The notes beneath the pieces are model-generated. The model saw nothing but the letters and a program-made list of their open reading frames with translations, did no database searches and was not told where the DNA came from. Both the position numbers and the translations under genes were made by a program. Of a DNA stretch of 6,022 bases, positions 1-5,172 are shown in pieces (the stretch's first letter is position 1; each line of letters starts with the position of its first letter). The DNA lies in contig FR879621.1 of assembly GCA_000434475.1 (NCBI GenBank), positions 16,314 to 22,335 on the forward strand, written 5' to 3'. Source of the DNA: Dialister sp. CAG:486 (GTDB lineage: Bacteria; Bacillota; Negativicutes; Veillonellales; Dialisteraceae).

Positions 1-359
1 TTCAGCATGGAAAGGATGCCCTCTGTCACTGCGACAGCCGCATGTTCCGGATCTCGTCCCGTAGCAAAAGCATTCGGCACATCGGTCGGAATGACATAGA
101 GACGCGGCATCGGAAGCTCCGCCTTCCGGCAAAGCTCTCGCACCAGCTCATAGAGCTCGGGCACCTGCGATTCGGCCAAAGGCTGGGCATTATAAGCGCG
201 AAGTGCCATCTTGTCTGAATTCCAGTATGTGTAGAAATTGATTGCCAGAGAAATGAGAAACATGGTCATCGCGCCGTTCTGACCACCTACGACACCGCCG
301 ATAGCCATCAGGATCAAGCTGAGCAGTGTCAGAAGCATGACTGATTTGACTCTGTTCAT
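1..359 (-). CDS. htpX: HtpX family membrane zinc metalloprotease (M48), N-terminal part
   Basis: HtpX is an inner-membrane zinc endopeptidase that degrades misfolded membrane proteins. The visible 119 codons begin MNRVKSVMLL and run off the left edge, so the HExxH zinc motif that should follow is outside the window. Two hydrophobic segments at about residues 7-24 and 30-46 match the N-terminal membrane pair of the family. The stretch PNAFATGRDPEHAAVAVTEG at residues 95-114 is the conserved block just ahead of the catalytic helix. The ATG at 357-359 is preceded by GTGAGGTC (plus-strand 366-373) with a 6-nt spacer, which supports this start. The gene starts 51 nt after tRNA-Pro on the same strand with no convincing promoter of its own, so co-transcription with the tRNA is inferred. 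The family call is firm; absence of the catalytic motif is only truncation. Confidence 0.93.
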   Translation of the reverse strand, partial: MNRVKSVMLLTLLSLILMAIGGVVGGQNGAMTMFLISLAINFYTYWNSDKMALRAYNAQPLAESQVPELYELVRELCRKAELPMPRLYVIPTDVPNAFATGRDPEHAAVAVTEGILSML

Positions 360-410
360 ACAGAAGACCTCACTTTATAGAATTTTATGAATGTACGTGA
401 AAATAAAAAA

Positions 411-487
411 TGGTCGGAACGACATGATTCGAACATGCGACCTCTACCACCCCAAGGTAGCGCTCTACCAAACTGAGCTACGTCCCG
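411..487 (-). tRNA. tRNA-Pro, anticodon GGG
   Basis: The minus strand of this 77-nt stretch folds as a complete tRNA. The acceptor stem CGGGACG pairs with CGTTCCG, with one G-U wobble. The D stem is GCTC/GAGC. The anticodon stem CTACC/GGTAG encloses the 7-nt loop TTGGGGT. The variable loop is 5 nt. The T stem GCATG/CATGT closes the TTCGAAT loop. The 3' end ACCA is encoded. In the loop, positions 34-36 read GGG, which decodes CCC and CCU proline codons, and position 37 is G, as is usual for tRNA-Pro. A near-consensus promoter lies just upstream. Directly after the CCA end the minus strand reads TTTTTTATTTT, which may cause partial termination or mark the processing region before htpX. Confidence 0.97.
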
Positions 488-505
488 ACGCTTACTACAT
501 GAAAT

Positions 506-534
506 AGGATACACAATTTGGACGGATTTGTCAA
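506..534 (-). promoter_or_regulatory. Sigma-70 type promoter of tRNA-Pro (and probably htpX)
   Basis: On the minus strand a perfect -35 box TTGACA (529-534) is followed by a 17-bp spacer and a -10 box TATCCT (506-511). The expected start point near 499 is about a dozen bases ahead of the mature tRNA 5' end at 487, which is typical of stable RNA promoters. A perfect -35 box with ideal spacing is what one expects for a strong tRNA promoter. No other promoter is evident before htpX. Confidence 0.8.
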
Positions 535-542
535 GGTGGACG

Positions 543-680
543 GGATGAGAGGTGCAAGGCTTGCCTCTTGGGAGATGTCCTGCATTCTTCAAATGACGCA
601 TCTCTCCTCATCCGCCTTCCCCGACGGGGAAGGCTTCCAAAGAAGAATACCGCAAGCGTGATCCCTCGCCGTCGGCGGCC
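543..680. repeat. Palindrome-rich intergenic element, possible dispersed repeat
   Basis: The stretch between the end of pgm and the tRNA promoter is noncoding and full of inverted repeats. Its core is a perfect hairpin with arms GCCTTCCCC (614-622) and GGGGAAGGC (626-634) around a GAC loop. A smaller hairpin CGCC/GGCG lies at 667-677 beside the pgm stop codon. The 7-bp arms GGATGAG (543-549) and CTCATCC (607-613) form an outer inverted repeat, and GGAGATG (571-577) is largely complementary to 599-607. No T-run follows the main hairpin on the minus strand, so it is not a canonical terminator for pgm. The pattern CTCATCC followed by a CCTTCCCC/GGGGAAGG hairpin resembles, from memory, dispersed palindromic repeats of gut Firmicutes. 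Only one copy is in this window, so dispersal is inferred. Confidence 0.4.
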
Positions 681-2329
681 TACAATCCCAGTGCGTTCTC
701 CCATCTTGCCTTAAAGTCAGCAAATGCACCCCGAGCCTCTTTTTCGTTTTTTCCTTTGAGGGAATAGTAGATCTTGATCTTCGGCTCCGTGCCGCTCGGG
801 CGTACGGCCATCCAGCCGCCTGTCTTTACCTTATATTTCAAGACATTTTCCTTCGGCAGGTCACCGATGCCGGCTTCAAAGTCCGTGACGGAGTCGATCT
901 CCGGGAATATCTCCTTCACATCGATGTCCCGGAGATGCTTCATGATGCCACGGATCTTTGCAAGGCCTTCGATCCCTTTCAGGGTATAGGATGTGGTCTT
1001 GTCGTAGTAGTAGCCGAAGTCGGTATAGAGTTCATCGAGCACATCGGAAAGCGTCTTTCCCTCATTCTTGAAGTAAGCCGCCATTTCACAGATGAGCATG
1101 GCAGAAACGACCGCATCTTTATCCTGTGCGTGCGTCCCGGCAAGGTAGCCGTAGCTTTCTTCATAGCCGAAGAAGAAGTCATGCGCGGGATCCTTTTCCC
1201 ACTGGGAGATCTTTTCTCCGATATACTTGAATCCGGTCAGTGTTTCTACGACCTTCAGGCCATAGCGGCGTCCGATCTCTGCGCCAAGCTCACCGGTCAC
1301 GACCGTTTTTACCATGGTGGATGCCGGTGTCAGCGTCTCTTTTCGAGTGAGGCAGAGGAAGTATGTCAGGAGTGCGCCCATCTGATTTCCGGAAATCAGG
1401 ACAAAGTCCTCCCCTTTTCGTACTGCGCTGCCGATGCGGTCACTGTCCGGGTCAGTCCCGATGACGATATCTGCGCCCACTTCTTTGGCGAGGGCGATTC
1501 CCATCGAGAGAGCATCTTCATTCTCCGGATTCGGCGCAGAGACGGTCGGGAAGTCGCCATCCGGCAGCTCCTGCTCCTTTACGATATGTACATCGGTGAA
1601 ACCGGCTTCCGACAGAATGGCCCGGACGGGCTTTGCCCCGCTGCCGTGAAGCGGTGTGTAGACGATGGAGAGCGGCGGCGGATTTCCCTGATACAGGGAC
1701 TGCCGGAAGATCGCGGTCAGAAAGCGGGTGACAGTTTTATGTCCCAGCCAGTTCATGAGGGCATCATTTCCCTCATCTTCGATATGCGAAAGATCCGTCA
1801 CCGCTTCGACATAAGCCGTCAGGACGTCTGCATCCTTCGGCACCAGCTGCGCGCCATTGGCACCATAGACCTTGTATCCATTGTATTCTGCCGGATTGTG
1901 GCTCGCTGTCACGACCACACCGGCCGCGGCATGGAAATATTTGACCGCAAAAGAAAGGACAGGAATCGGTTCGAGTTCTTCGAAAATGCGGACGGGGATC
2001 CCGGCCGATGTCAACACACGAGCGGCTTCTTTCGCAAAGTCATCGGAATGATTTCTGGAATCATAGGCAATGACCACGCCTTGTGAAAAAGTCTTCGGAT
2101 GCTCCTTTTTCAGATAATCAGCAAGCCCTCTTGTCGCTTTGGCGACCGTATAGCGATTCATGCGGTTCGTGCCCGCGCCCATGATACCGCGCAGCCCGGC
2201 TGTACCAAATTCCAGATCCTTATAAAAACGGTCTTCGATCTCTTTTTCATCCGTCAGGCGCAGGAGCTCTTCCTTCGTCTCTTCATCCGCCCATGTCAGC
2301 CAGTCTTTATATGTTTCCTGATAGCTCAT
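680..2329 (-). CDS. pgm: Phosphoglucomutase/phosphomannomutase (PgcA-like alpha-D-phosphohexomutase)
   Basis: This 549-residue cytoplasmic enzyme interconverts hexose 1- and 6-phosphates through a phosphoserine intermediate. It probably uses glucose and perhaps mannose, feeding UDP-glucose and envelope glycan synthesis. All family signatures are present in order. FGTAGLRG (residues 41-48) is at the N-terminus. The catalytic loop TASHNP (141-146) has Ser143. The Mg2+ loop GTDPDSDR (291-298) has Asp293, Asp295 and Asp297. The sugar-binding loop GYEESYGY is at 388-395. The phosphate-binding loop RPSGTEPK is at 510-517. The length is slightly below the Bacillus PgcA enzyme but nothing appears to be missing. 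The ATG is preceded by AAGGAGGA (plus-strand 2335-2342), a near-perfect ribosome binding site 5 nt away. The gene diverges from lexA. Substrate preference cannot be read from sequence, and the gene symbol is generic. Confidence 0.95.
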   Translation of the reverse strand: MSYQETYKDWLTWADEETKEELLRLTDEKEIEDRFYKDLEFGTAGLRGIMGAGTNRMNRYTVAKATRGLADYLKKEHPKTFSQGVVIAYDSRNHSDDFAKEAARVLTSAGIPVRIFEELEPIPVLSFAVKYFHAAAGVVVTASHNPAEYNGYKVYGANGAQLVPKDADVLTAYVEAVTDLSHIEDEGNDALMNWLGHKTVTRFLTAIFRQSLYQGNPPPLSIVYTPLHGSGAKPVRAILSEAGFTDVHIVKEQELPDGDFPTVSAPNPENEDALSMGIALAKEVGADIVIGTDPDSDRIGSAVRKGEDFVLISGNQMGALLTYFLCLTRKETLTPASTMVKTVVTGELGAEIGRRYGLKVVETLTGFKYIGEKISQWEKDPAHDFFFGYEESYGYLAGTHAQDKDAVVSAMLICEMAAYFKNEGKTLSDVLDELYTDFGYYYDKTTSYTLKGIEGLAKIRGIMKHLRDIDVKEIFPEIDSVTDFEAGIGDLPKENVLKYKVKTGGWMAVRPSGTEPKIKIYYSLKGKNEKEARGAFADFKARWENALGL

Positions 2330-2372
2330 TCGTATCCTCCTTCATAGAAATCGGTGAAGTCATATTTTCATT

Positions 2373-2402
2373 ATTATAATGGATACGGAAATGGATTACC
2401 AA
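2373..2402 (-). promoter_or_regulatory. Probable promoter of pgm
   Basis: The minus strand carries a perfect -10 box TATAAT (2373-2378) and a weaker -35 box TTGGTA (2397-2402) separated by 18 bp. The start point would fall near 2366, giving a leader of about 36 nt that contains the strong ribosome binding site. The weak -35 box and the overlapping AATGGA repeats would suit control by an activator or repressor, but no regulator is identified. Confidence 0.6.
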
Positions 2403-2406
2403 TGGA
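2378..2406. repeat. Three AATGGA direct repeats overlapping the pgm promoter
   Basis: The hexamer AATGGA occurs at 2378-2383, 2390-2395 and 2401-2406, with starts 12 and 11 bp apart, close to one helical turn. Read on the minus strand these are TCCATT copies. One lies just upstream of the -35 box and runs into it, one lies in the spacer, and one touches the -10 box. The phasing places all three on roughly one DNA face, as in tandem regulator sites. Chance repetition in A/T-rich DNA is a real alternative. Confidence 0.35.
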
Positions 2407-2475
2407 AATAGCAGAAGCCGCTCATTGGTTTTGTTATAAAAGAATGCAGTATTTTTTACAAACAAGGATTCTGAT

Positions 2476-2487
2476 AAACAAATGTTT
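2476..2487. promoter_or_regulatory. Candidate LexA operator (SOS box) upstream of lexA
   Basis: The sequence AAACAAATGTTT has perfect 5-bp arms AAACA and TGTTT around two central bases. Written as AAAC-N4-GTTT it matches the gram-positive SOS box core GAAC-N4-GTTC at six of eight fixed positions, with both outer bases changed. It lies 20 bp ahead of the lexA -10 box, across the expected -35 region, where LexA binding would block its own transcription. Autoregulation is established for LexA in general; this particular site is inferred from symmetry and position. Confidence 0.45.
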
Positions 2488-2513
2488 CTATTTTCTCTCG
2501 AATAAGGTATAAT
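2485..2513 (+). promoter_or_regulatory. Promoter of lexA
   Basis: A consensus -10 box TATAAT lies at 2508-2513. The best-placed -35 candidate 17 bp upstream, TTTCTA (2485-2490), matches the consensus at only three positions, so the -10 assignment is much safer than the -35. Transcription would start near 2520 and give a leader of about 36 nt. The upstream palindrome AAACAAATGTTT overlaps the -35 region. Confidence 0.6.
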
Positions 2514-2555
2514 AGAGACAAGTTGAGAGCAAGAAATCAAAGAAAGGACCTTCCC

Positions 2556-3182
2556 ATGAGAAAAAAAAACAATCCGAATGAACTGACCACACGCGAAAAA
2601 TCGATCCTTGAATTTATCCGTCAGAAGATCTGGGACAGCGGCTTCCCCCCGACGGTCCGCGAGATCGGAGAGGCTGTCGGTCTGCGCTCGACATCCACCG
2701 TGCACAATTATCTGAAGCGTCTGGAACTTAAGGGCGCGATCCGTAAGAATCCTGACTCTTCGCGCGCGATCGAAGTCGTGGCCGATACCTGGCGCCGCAA
2801 GAAGATGATCCCGATGCCGCTCGTCGGAGCCGTCCGTGCAGGCGAACCGATCACCGCAGATGAACACACGGAGTCCGTCTATCCCCTGCCGGCCGAACTC
2901 ATCGGCAAGGATAACAACTGCTTCATGCTCATCGTCCGCGGCGACAGCATGATCAATGCAGGCATCCATGAAGGCGACTACCTCATCGTTTCCGAGCAGG
3001 ATGACGCGCAGGATGGCGACATCGTAGTCGCACTCATTGGCAATGAAGATGCGACCGTCAAGCGCTTCTACAAAGAGGAAGATCACATCCGTCTGCAGCC
3101 GGAAAATGATGAGTACCAGCCGATCATTGCCAAAGAAGTCATTATCCGCGGCAAAGTCATCGGCCTCTACCGGCATATGTGA
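2556..3182 (+). CDS. lexA: LexA repressor, autocleaving SOS regulator (S24 serine peptidase)
   Basis: LexA represses DNA damage genes and cleaves itself when RecA filaments form on single-stranded DNA. The 208-residue protein has the usual length. Residues 7-75 form the winged helix-turn-helix, with LTTREKSILEFI and the recognition part SGFPPTVREIGEAVGLRSTS (residues 28-47). The self-cleavage site is Ala95-Gly96 within GAVRAGEP. The catalytic serine is Ser131 in VRGDSM, and the partner lysine is Lys169 in ATVKRF. I chose the ATG at 2556 because AAAGGA (2543-2548) sits 7 nt before it and the protein then begins in the family manner. An in-frame TTG at 2523 would add 11 residues but lies almost on the transcription start. 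The gene diverges from pgm and converges on the flippase gene. A candidate operator supports autoregulation. Confidence 0.97.
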   Translation: MRKKNNPNELTTREKSILEFIRQKIWDSGFPPTVREIGEAVGLRSTSTVHNYLKRLELKGAIRKNPDSSRAIEVVADTWRRKKMIPMPLVGAVRAGEPITADEHTESVYPLPAELIGKDNNCFMLIVRGDSMINAGIHEGDYLIVSEQDDAQDGDIVVALIGNEDATVKRFYKEEDHIRLQPENDEYQPIIAKEVIIRGKVIGLYRHM

Positions 3183-3192
3183 TTTTGTTTAG

Positions 3193-3244
3193 TGACTAGT
3201 GACTAGTCACTGAAATTAGTATTCAGGAAGTAGCTAGGGATTAG
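3193..3244. repeat. CTAG-rich heptad repeats, left inverted array
   Basis: Eleven bases after the lexA stop codon are two exact tandem copies of TGACTAG (3193-3206). Degenerate sequence follows, then TAGCTAG and GGATTAG (3231-3244). AGTGACTAGTCACT (3198-3211) is a perfect 14-bp palindrome. The units are reverse complements of the CTAGYCM heptads at 3366-3407: 3233-3244 matches 3366-3377 at 12 of 12 bases, and 3193-3206 matches 3394-3407 at 13 of 14. A further lone unit GCTAGTC lies at 3264-3270. Confidence 0.75.
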
Positions 3245-3288
3245 AAATTTTTCCCACTGGACAGCTAGTCTCAATTTGTTTTCATTAC

Positions 3289-3337
3289 AAAAAAGCCATG
3301 GAGAATATCGCAATGCGATACAATCCATGGCCTTTTT
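3289..3337. terminator. Bidirectional rho-independent terminator between lexA and the flippase gene
   Basis: The outer stem pairs the A-run plus GCCATGG (3289-3301) with CCATGGC plus the T-run (3325-3337), with a single A-C mismatch. Inside it, after a symmetrical 4+4 nt internal loop, a second perfect stem TATCGC/GCGATA (3306-3311 and 3315-3320) closes on an AAT loop. On the plus strand the stem ends in TTTTT, serving lexA. On the minus strand it ends in TTTTTT, serving the flippase gene. Placement between convergent genes fits a shared terminator. Confidence 0.9.
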
Positions 3338-3365
3338 GATTTCGAAAAAAGCAGAATGTGAGATC

Positions 3366-3407
3366 CTAATCCCTAGCCACTAGCTACCAGTCCCTAGCCA
3401 CTAGTCA
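3366..3407. repeat. CTAG-rich heptad repeats, right array of six units
   Basis: Six contiguous 7-bp units with consensus CTAGYCM fill these 42 bp. CTAGCCA occurs twice exactly (3373-3379 and 3394-3400). The others, CTAATCC, CTAGCTA, CCAGTCC and CTAGTCA, are close variants. The last unit ends in TCA at 3405-3407, which on the minus strand is the TGA stop codon of the flippase gene. The unit carries stop codons on both strands, and a 7-bp period moves them through all frames. The array is inverted relative to the one at 3193-3244. Confidence 0.8.
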
Positions 3408-5006
3408 TTTCCCAAAGCTCATGCGGGAAACCATCGCTGCGAGCTTAGGGCCGATCTTCGGCACGCCCTGTACGTCTTCCGGCTTTACTGCACGGATGAC
3501 GACGATGGCTACGAGGTAGACCACGCCGCCGACAGCAATGGAGGCGAGTGTCGAAAGGGTATTGCTGTGGATCAGGGTAAACACCGCATGATACACACCG
3601 AGCACGACTGCGCCCATGATACCTGCTGCGATGAAAAGCTTCACGGTATGGAGAATATCCATCGTATAGCGTCTGTATTTATAGAGGAAAATCAGATTCA
3701 GAACAGCCGCCACACCGAAGTCCGCATTCGTCGCCCATGCTGCGCCGAGCACGCCCCACGCCGGGATGGCGGTGAGATTCCAGGAGAGGAAGACCTTCAC
3801 ACACGCCGAAACAACCATGTTCAGGAACGGGATCGCGGTCTTACCCATCCCCTGCAGCACGCCTGTCGTGACCTGCTGCACACCGAGCAGGAATACGCCG
3901 AAGCTCATGACGGCGATACACGGGCCTGCATCGCGGGTCGCGTACAGCATATCGGAGATCGGAGTCGCGATAACACACATCCCGATGAAAGCAGGTATCG
4001 TGATGAGATTGGCCAGACGCATCGCCGTGTCTGTACGCGTCATGACGACATCATCCTTCTTCTGCGCGATGGCTTCCGAAATGACAGGCACCAGACTGGC
4101 CGCCAAAGACGCCGTCACGATAGTCGGCATATTGACGAGTGCCGTCGCCATGCCTGTCAGATAGCCGAAGAGTGTCGTCGCTTCTTCGACAGCAAATCCT
4201 GCCACTTCCAGACGACGCGGCACGATCAGCAGATCGATATTCGAAACGATCGGCAGCATGATATTCGCCAGAGAAACCGGAATGGCAAGGACCAGCAGTC
4301 TTTTGATGATCGACATCGCACTCTGCGGCTTGATAGAGGTATCCTGTTCAGAGGCCAGCTCCTTACGCCAGTTTCTTGTCATGTAATAGAACCCGATCAG
4401 GACAAGGATCCCCATAAAAGCACCCGGTGCTGCCCCCAGCGTAGCACCCGCAGCACCGAACTCCAGACCATACGGCAGCAGGATGACCGCGAAAGCGATC
4501 ATCGTCACGACACGGACGACCTGCTCTAAGATCTGCGAGACCGCCGTCGGCGTCATCAGTTGCAGCCCTTGGAAATACCCGCGCAGAGTCGCGAGCAGCG
4601 TCGCGCAGAAAACCGCCGGAGAGAGGGCCAAGAGCGACCAGTACGCTCTCTGGTCACGCACGATGCCGGTATCGACCAGCCACTGTGCGCCGAAGAAGAG
4701 CAGTCCGCTGAAGAGGACTCCCGTCATGATGAGTGCGATCATGGAAATACGGAAGACCTTCTGTCCGCCGAAATAGTCGTTCACCGCATTTCTTTCTGCG
4801 ACCATGATGGAGATCGCGACCGGCAGTCCCGCAGAAGAAACAGAAAGACAGAGCAGATAGATCGGATATGCCATCTGATACAGTCCGATCCCTTCCCCGC
4901 CGAGCAGGCGCGAGAGGTAAATGCGGCTGAAAGCACCGATGAATTTGACAATGATCCCGGCAATGGTCAGGATCAATGCCCCTTGAATAAAAGAATTTTT
5001 ACGCAT
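3405..5006 (-). CDS. SpoVB/YabM/YtgP-type polytopic flippase of the MOP superfamily
   Basis: This 533-residue integral membrane protein belongs to the polysaccharide/lipid flippase group (Polysacc_synt type). Members move lipid-linked sugars, such as the peptidoglycan precursor lipid II, across the cytoplasmic membrane. The N-terminus has the typical pattern: a hydrophobic helix (residues 9-26), then FSRIYLSRLLGGEGIGLYQM (26-45) with Arg28 and Arg33. About 14 membrane segments can be drawn, the last near 484-505, followed by a short basic tail. The length matches Bacillus YtgP. The start is supported by AAAGGTG (plus-strand 5011-5017) just ahead. The gene lies downstream of mfd, as yabM does in Bacillus. 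I leave the symbol blank because lipid II, other lipid-linked sugars or a spore-related ancestry cannot be told apart by eye. The stop codon lies within a heptad repeat. Confidence 0.88.
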   Translation of the reverse strand: MRKNSFIQGALILTIAGIIVKFIGAFSRIYLSRLLGGEGIGLYQMAYPIYLLCLSVSSAGLPVAISIMVAERNAVNDYFGGQKVFRISMIALIMTGVLFSGLLFFGAQWLVDTGIVRDQRAYWSLLALSPAVFCATLLATLRGYFQGLQLMTPTAVSQILEQVVRVVTMIAFAVILLPYGLEFGAAGATLGAAPGAFMGILVLIGFYYMTRNWRKELASEQDTSIKPQSAMSIIKRLLVLAIPVSLANIMLPIVSNIDLLIVPRRLEVAGFAVEEATTLFGYLTGMATALVNMPTIVTASLAASLVPVISEAIAQKKDDVVMTRTDTAMRLANLITIPAFIGMCVIATPISDMLYATRDAGPCIAVMSFGVFLLGVQQVTTGVLQGMGKTAIPFLNMVVSACVKVFLSWNLTAIPAWGVLGAAWATNADFGVAAVLNLIFLYKYRRYTMDILHTVKLFIAAGIMGAVVLGVYHAVFTLIHSNTLSTLASIAVGGVVYLVAIVVIRAVKPEDVQGVPKIGPKLAAMVSRMSFGK

Positions 5007-5033
5007 GTTTCACCTTTTTGCAACATATGACTC

Positions 5034-5056
5034 CCTGCGAGATCGACTCTCGCAGG
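5034..5056 (-). promoter_or_regulatory. Strong hairpin in the 5' leader of the flippase gene
   Basis: The arms CCTGCGAGA (5034-5042) and TCTCGCAGG (5048-5056) form a perfect 9-bp stem with a 5-nt loop. It lies between the candidate promoter and the start codon, leaving about 27 nt, including the ribosome binding site, outside the stem. No T-run follows on the minus strand, so it is not a simple terminator. Near the predicted 5' end of the mRNA it could protect the transcript or respond to a regulator; the role is inferred. Confidence 0.55.
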
Positions 5057-5068
5057 CGTTACTATATA

Positions 5069-5097
5069 GTCATATCAGATTTAAGCGAAATTGTAAA
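5069..5097 (-). promoter_or_regulatory. Candidate promoter of the flippase gene
   Basis: On the minus strand -35 TTTACA (5092-5097) and -10 TATGAC (5069-5074) are 17 bp apart. A TG precedes the -10 box by one base (5076-5077), giving an extended -10 element. A better -35 match, TTGACC, lies at 5098-5103 but would need a 23-bp spacer. The start point would be near 5062, just before the leader hairpin. Read-through from mfd is also possible, as no mfd terminator is visible. Confidence 0.5.
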
Positions 5098-5112
5098 GGT
5101 CAATTCGTTTCA

Positions 5113-5126
5113 CGGAATGTGTTCCG
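5113..5126. promoter_or_regulatory. Palindrome upstream of the flippase promoter, possible operator
   Basis: CGGAATGTGTTCCG has perfect 5-bp arms CGGAA and TTCCG around four bases. It lies about 10 bp upstream of the possible -35 box, a usual place for an activator or an upstream operator. No T-run follows on either strand, so it is not a terminator of mfd. It does not fit the GAAC-N4-GTTC LexA pattern. Its function is unknown and chance occurrence is possible. Confidence 0.25.
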
Positions 5127-5172
5127 AGACAAAGCTGTGTGAAAGACGTCAGCGAAACAGATCCGGTCATGG

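Noticed and set aside
374..379. TATAAA as a private -10 box for htpX
   Set aside because: The start point would fall inside the ribosome binding site, and the only -35 candidate is poor.
356..601. An 81-codon open frame across the tRNA
   Set aside because: It reads straight through the tRNA-Pro gene and its promoter, a common false call over tRNA genes.
614..634. GC-rich hairpin considered as the pgm terminator
   Set aside because: On the minus strand it is followed by GGATGAGGAG rather than a T-run, so intrinsic termination is not supported.
935..2086. A 383-codon open frame on the plus strand opposite pgm
   Set aside because: It is antisense to a gene with every catalytic motif intact, has no recognisable domain, and is explained by codon bias of the opposite strand.
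2523..2555. TTG start that would extend LexA by 11 residues
   Set aside because: The TTG lies almost on the predicted transcription start with no room for a ribosome binding site, while the ATG at 2556 has AAAGGA at a good distance.
2307..3176. A 289-codon open frame on the minus strand opposite lexA
   Set aside because: It overlaps all of lexA, the divergent promoters and the pgm start, and shows no family features.
3366..3407. Heptad array considered as a CRISPR remnant
   Set aside because: The units are 7 bp and contiguous, with no spacers and no cas genes nearby.
3567..4529. A 320-codon open frame on the plus strand opposite the flippase gene
   Set aside because: Its translation is dominated by His, Arg, Asp and Gln with no hydrophobic core, which is the complement of membrane-protein codons.
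5113..5126. CGGAATGTGTTCCG considered as a LexA box for the flippase
   Set aside because: It lacks the GAAC-N4-GTTC spacing, so the resemblance is only superficial.
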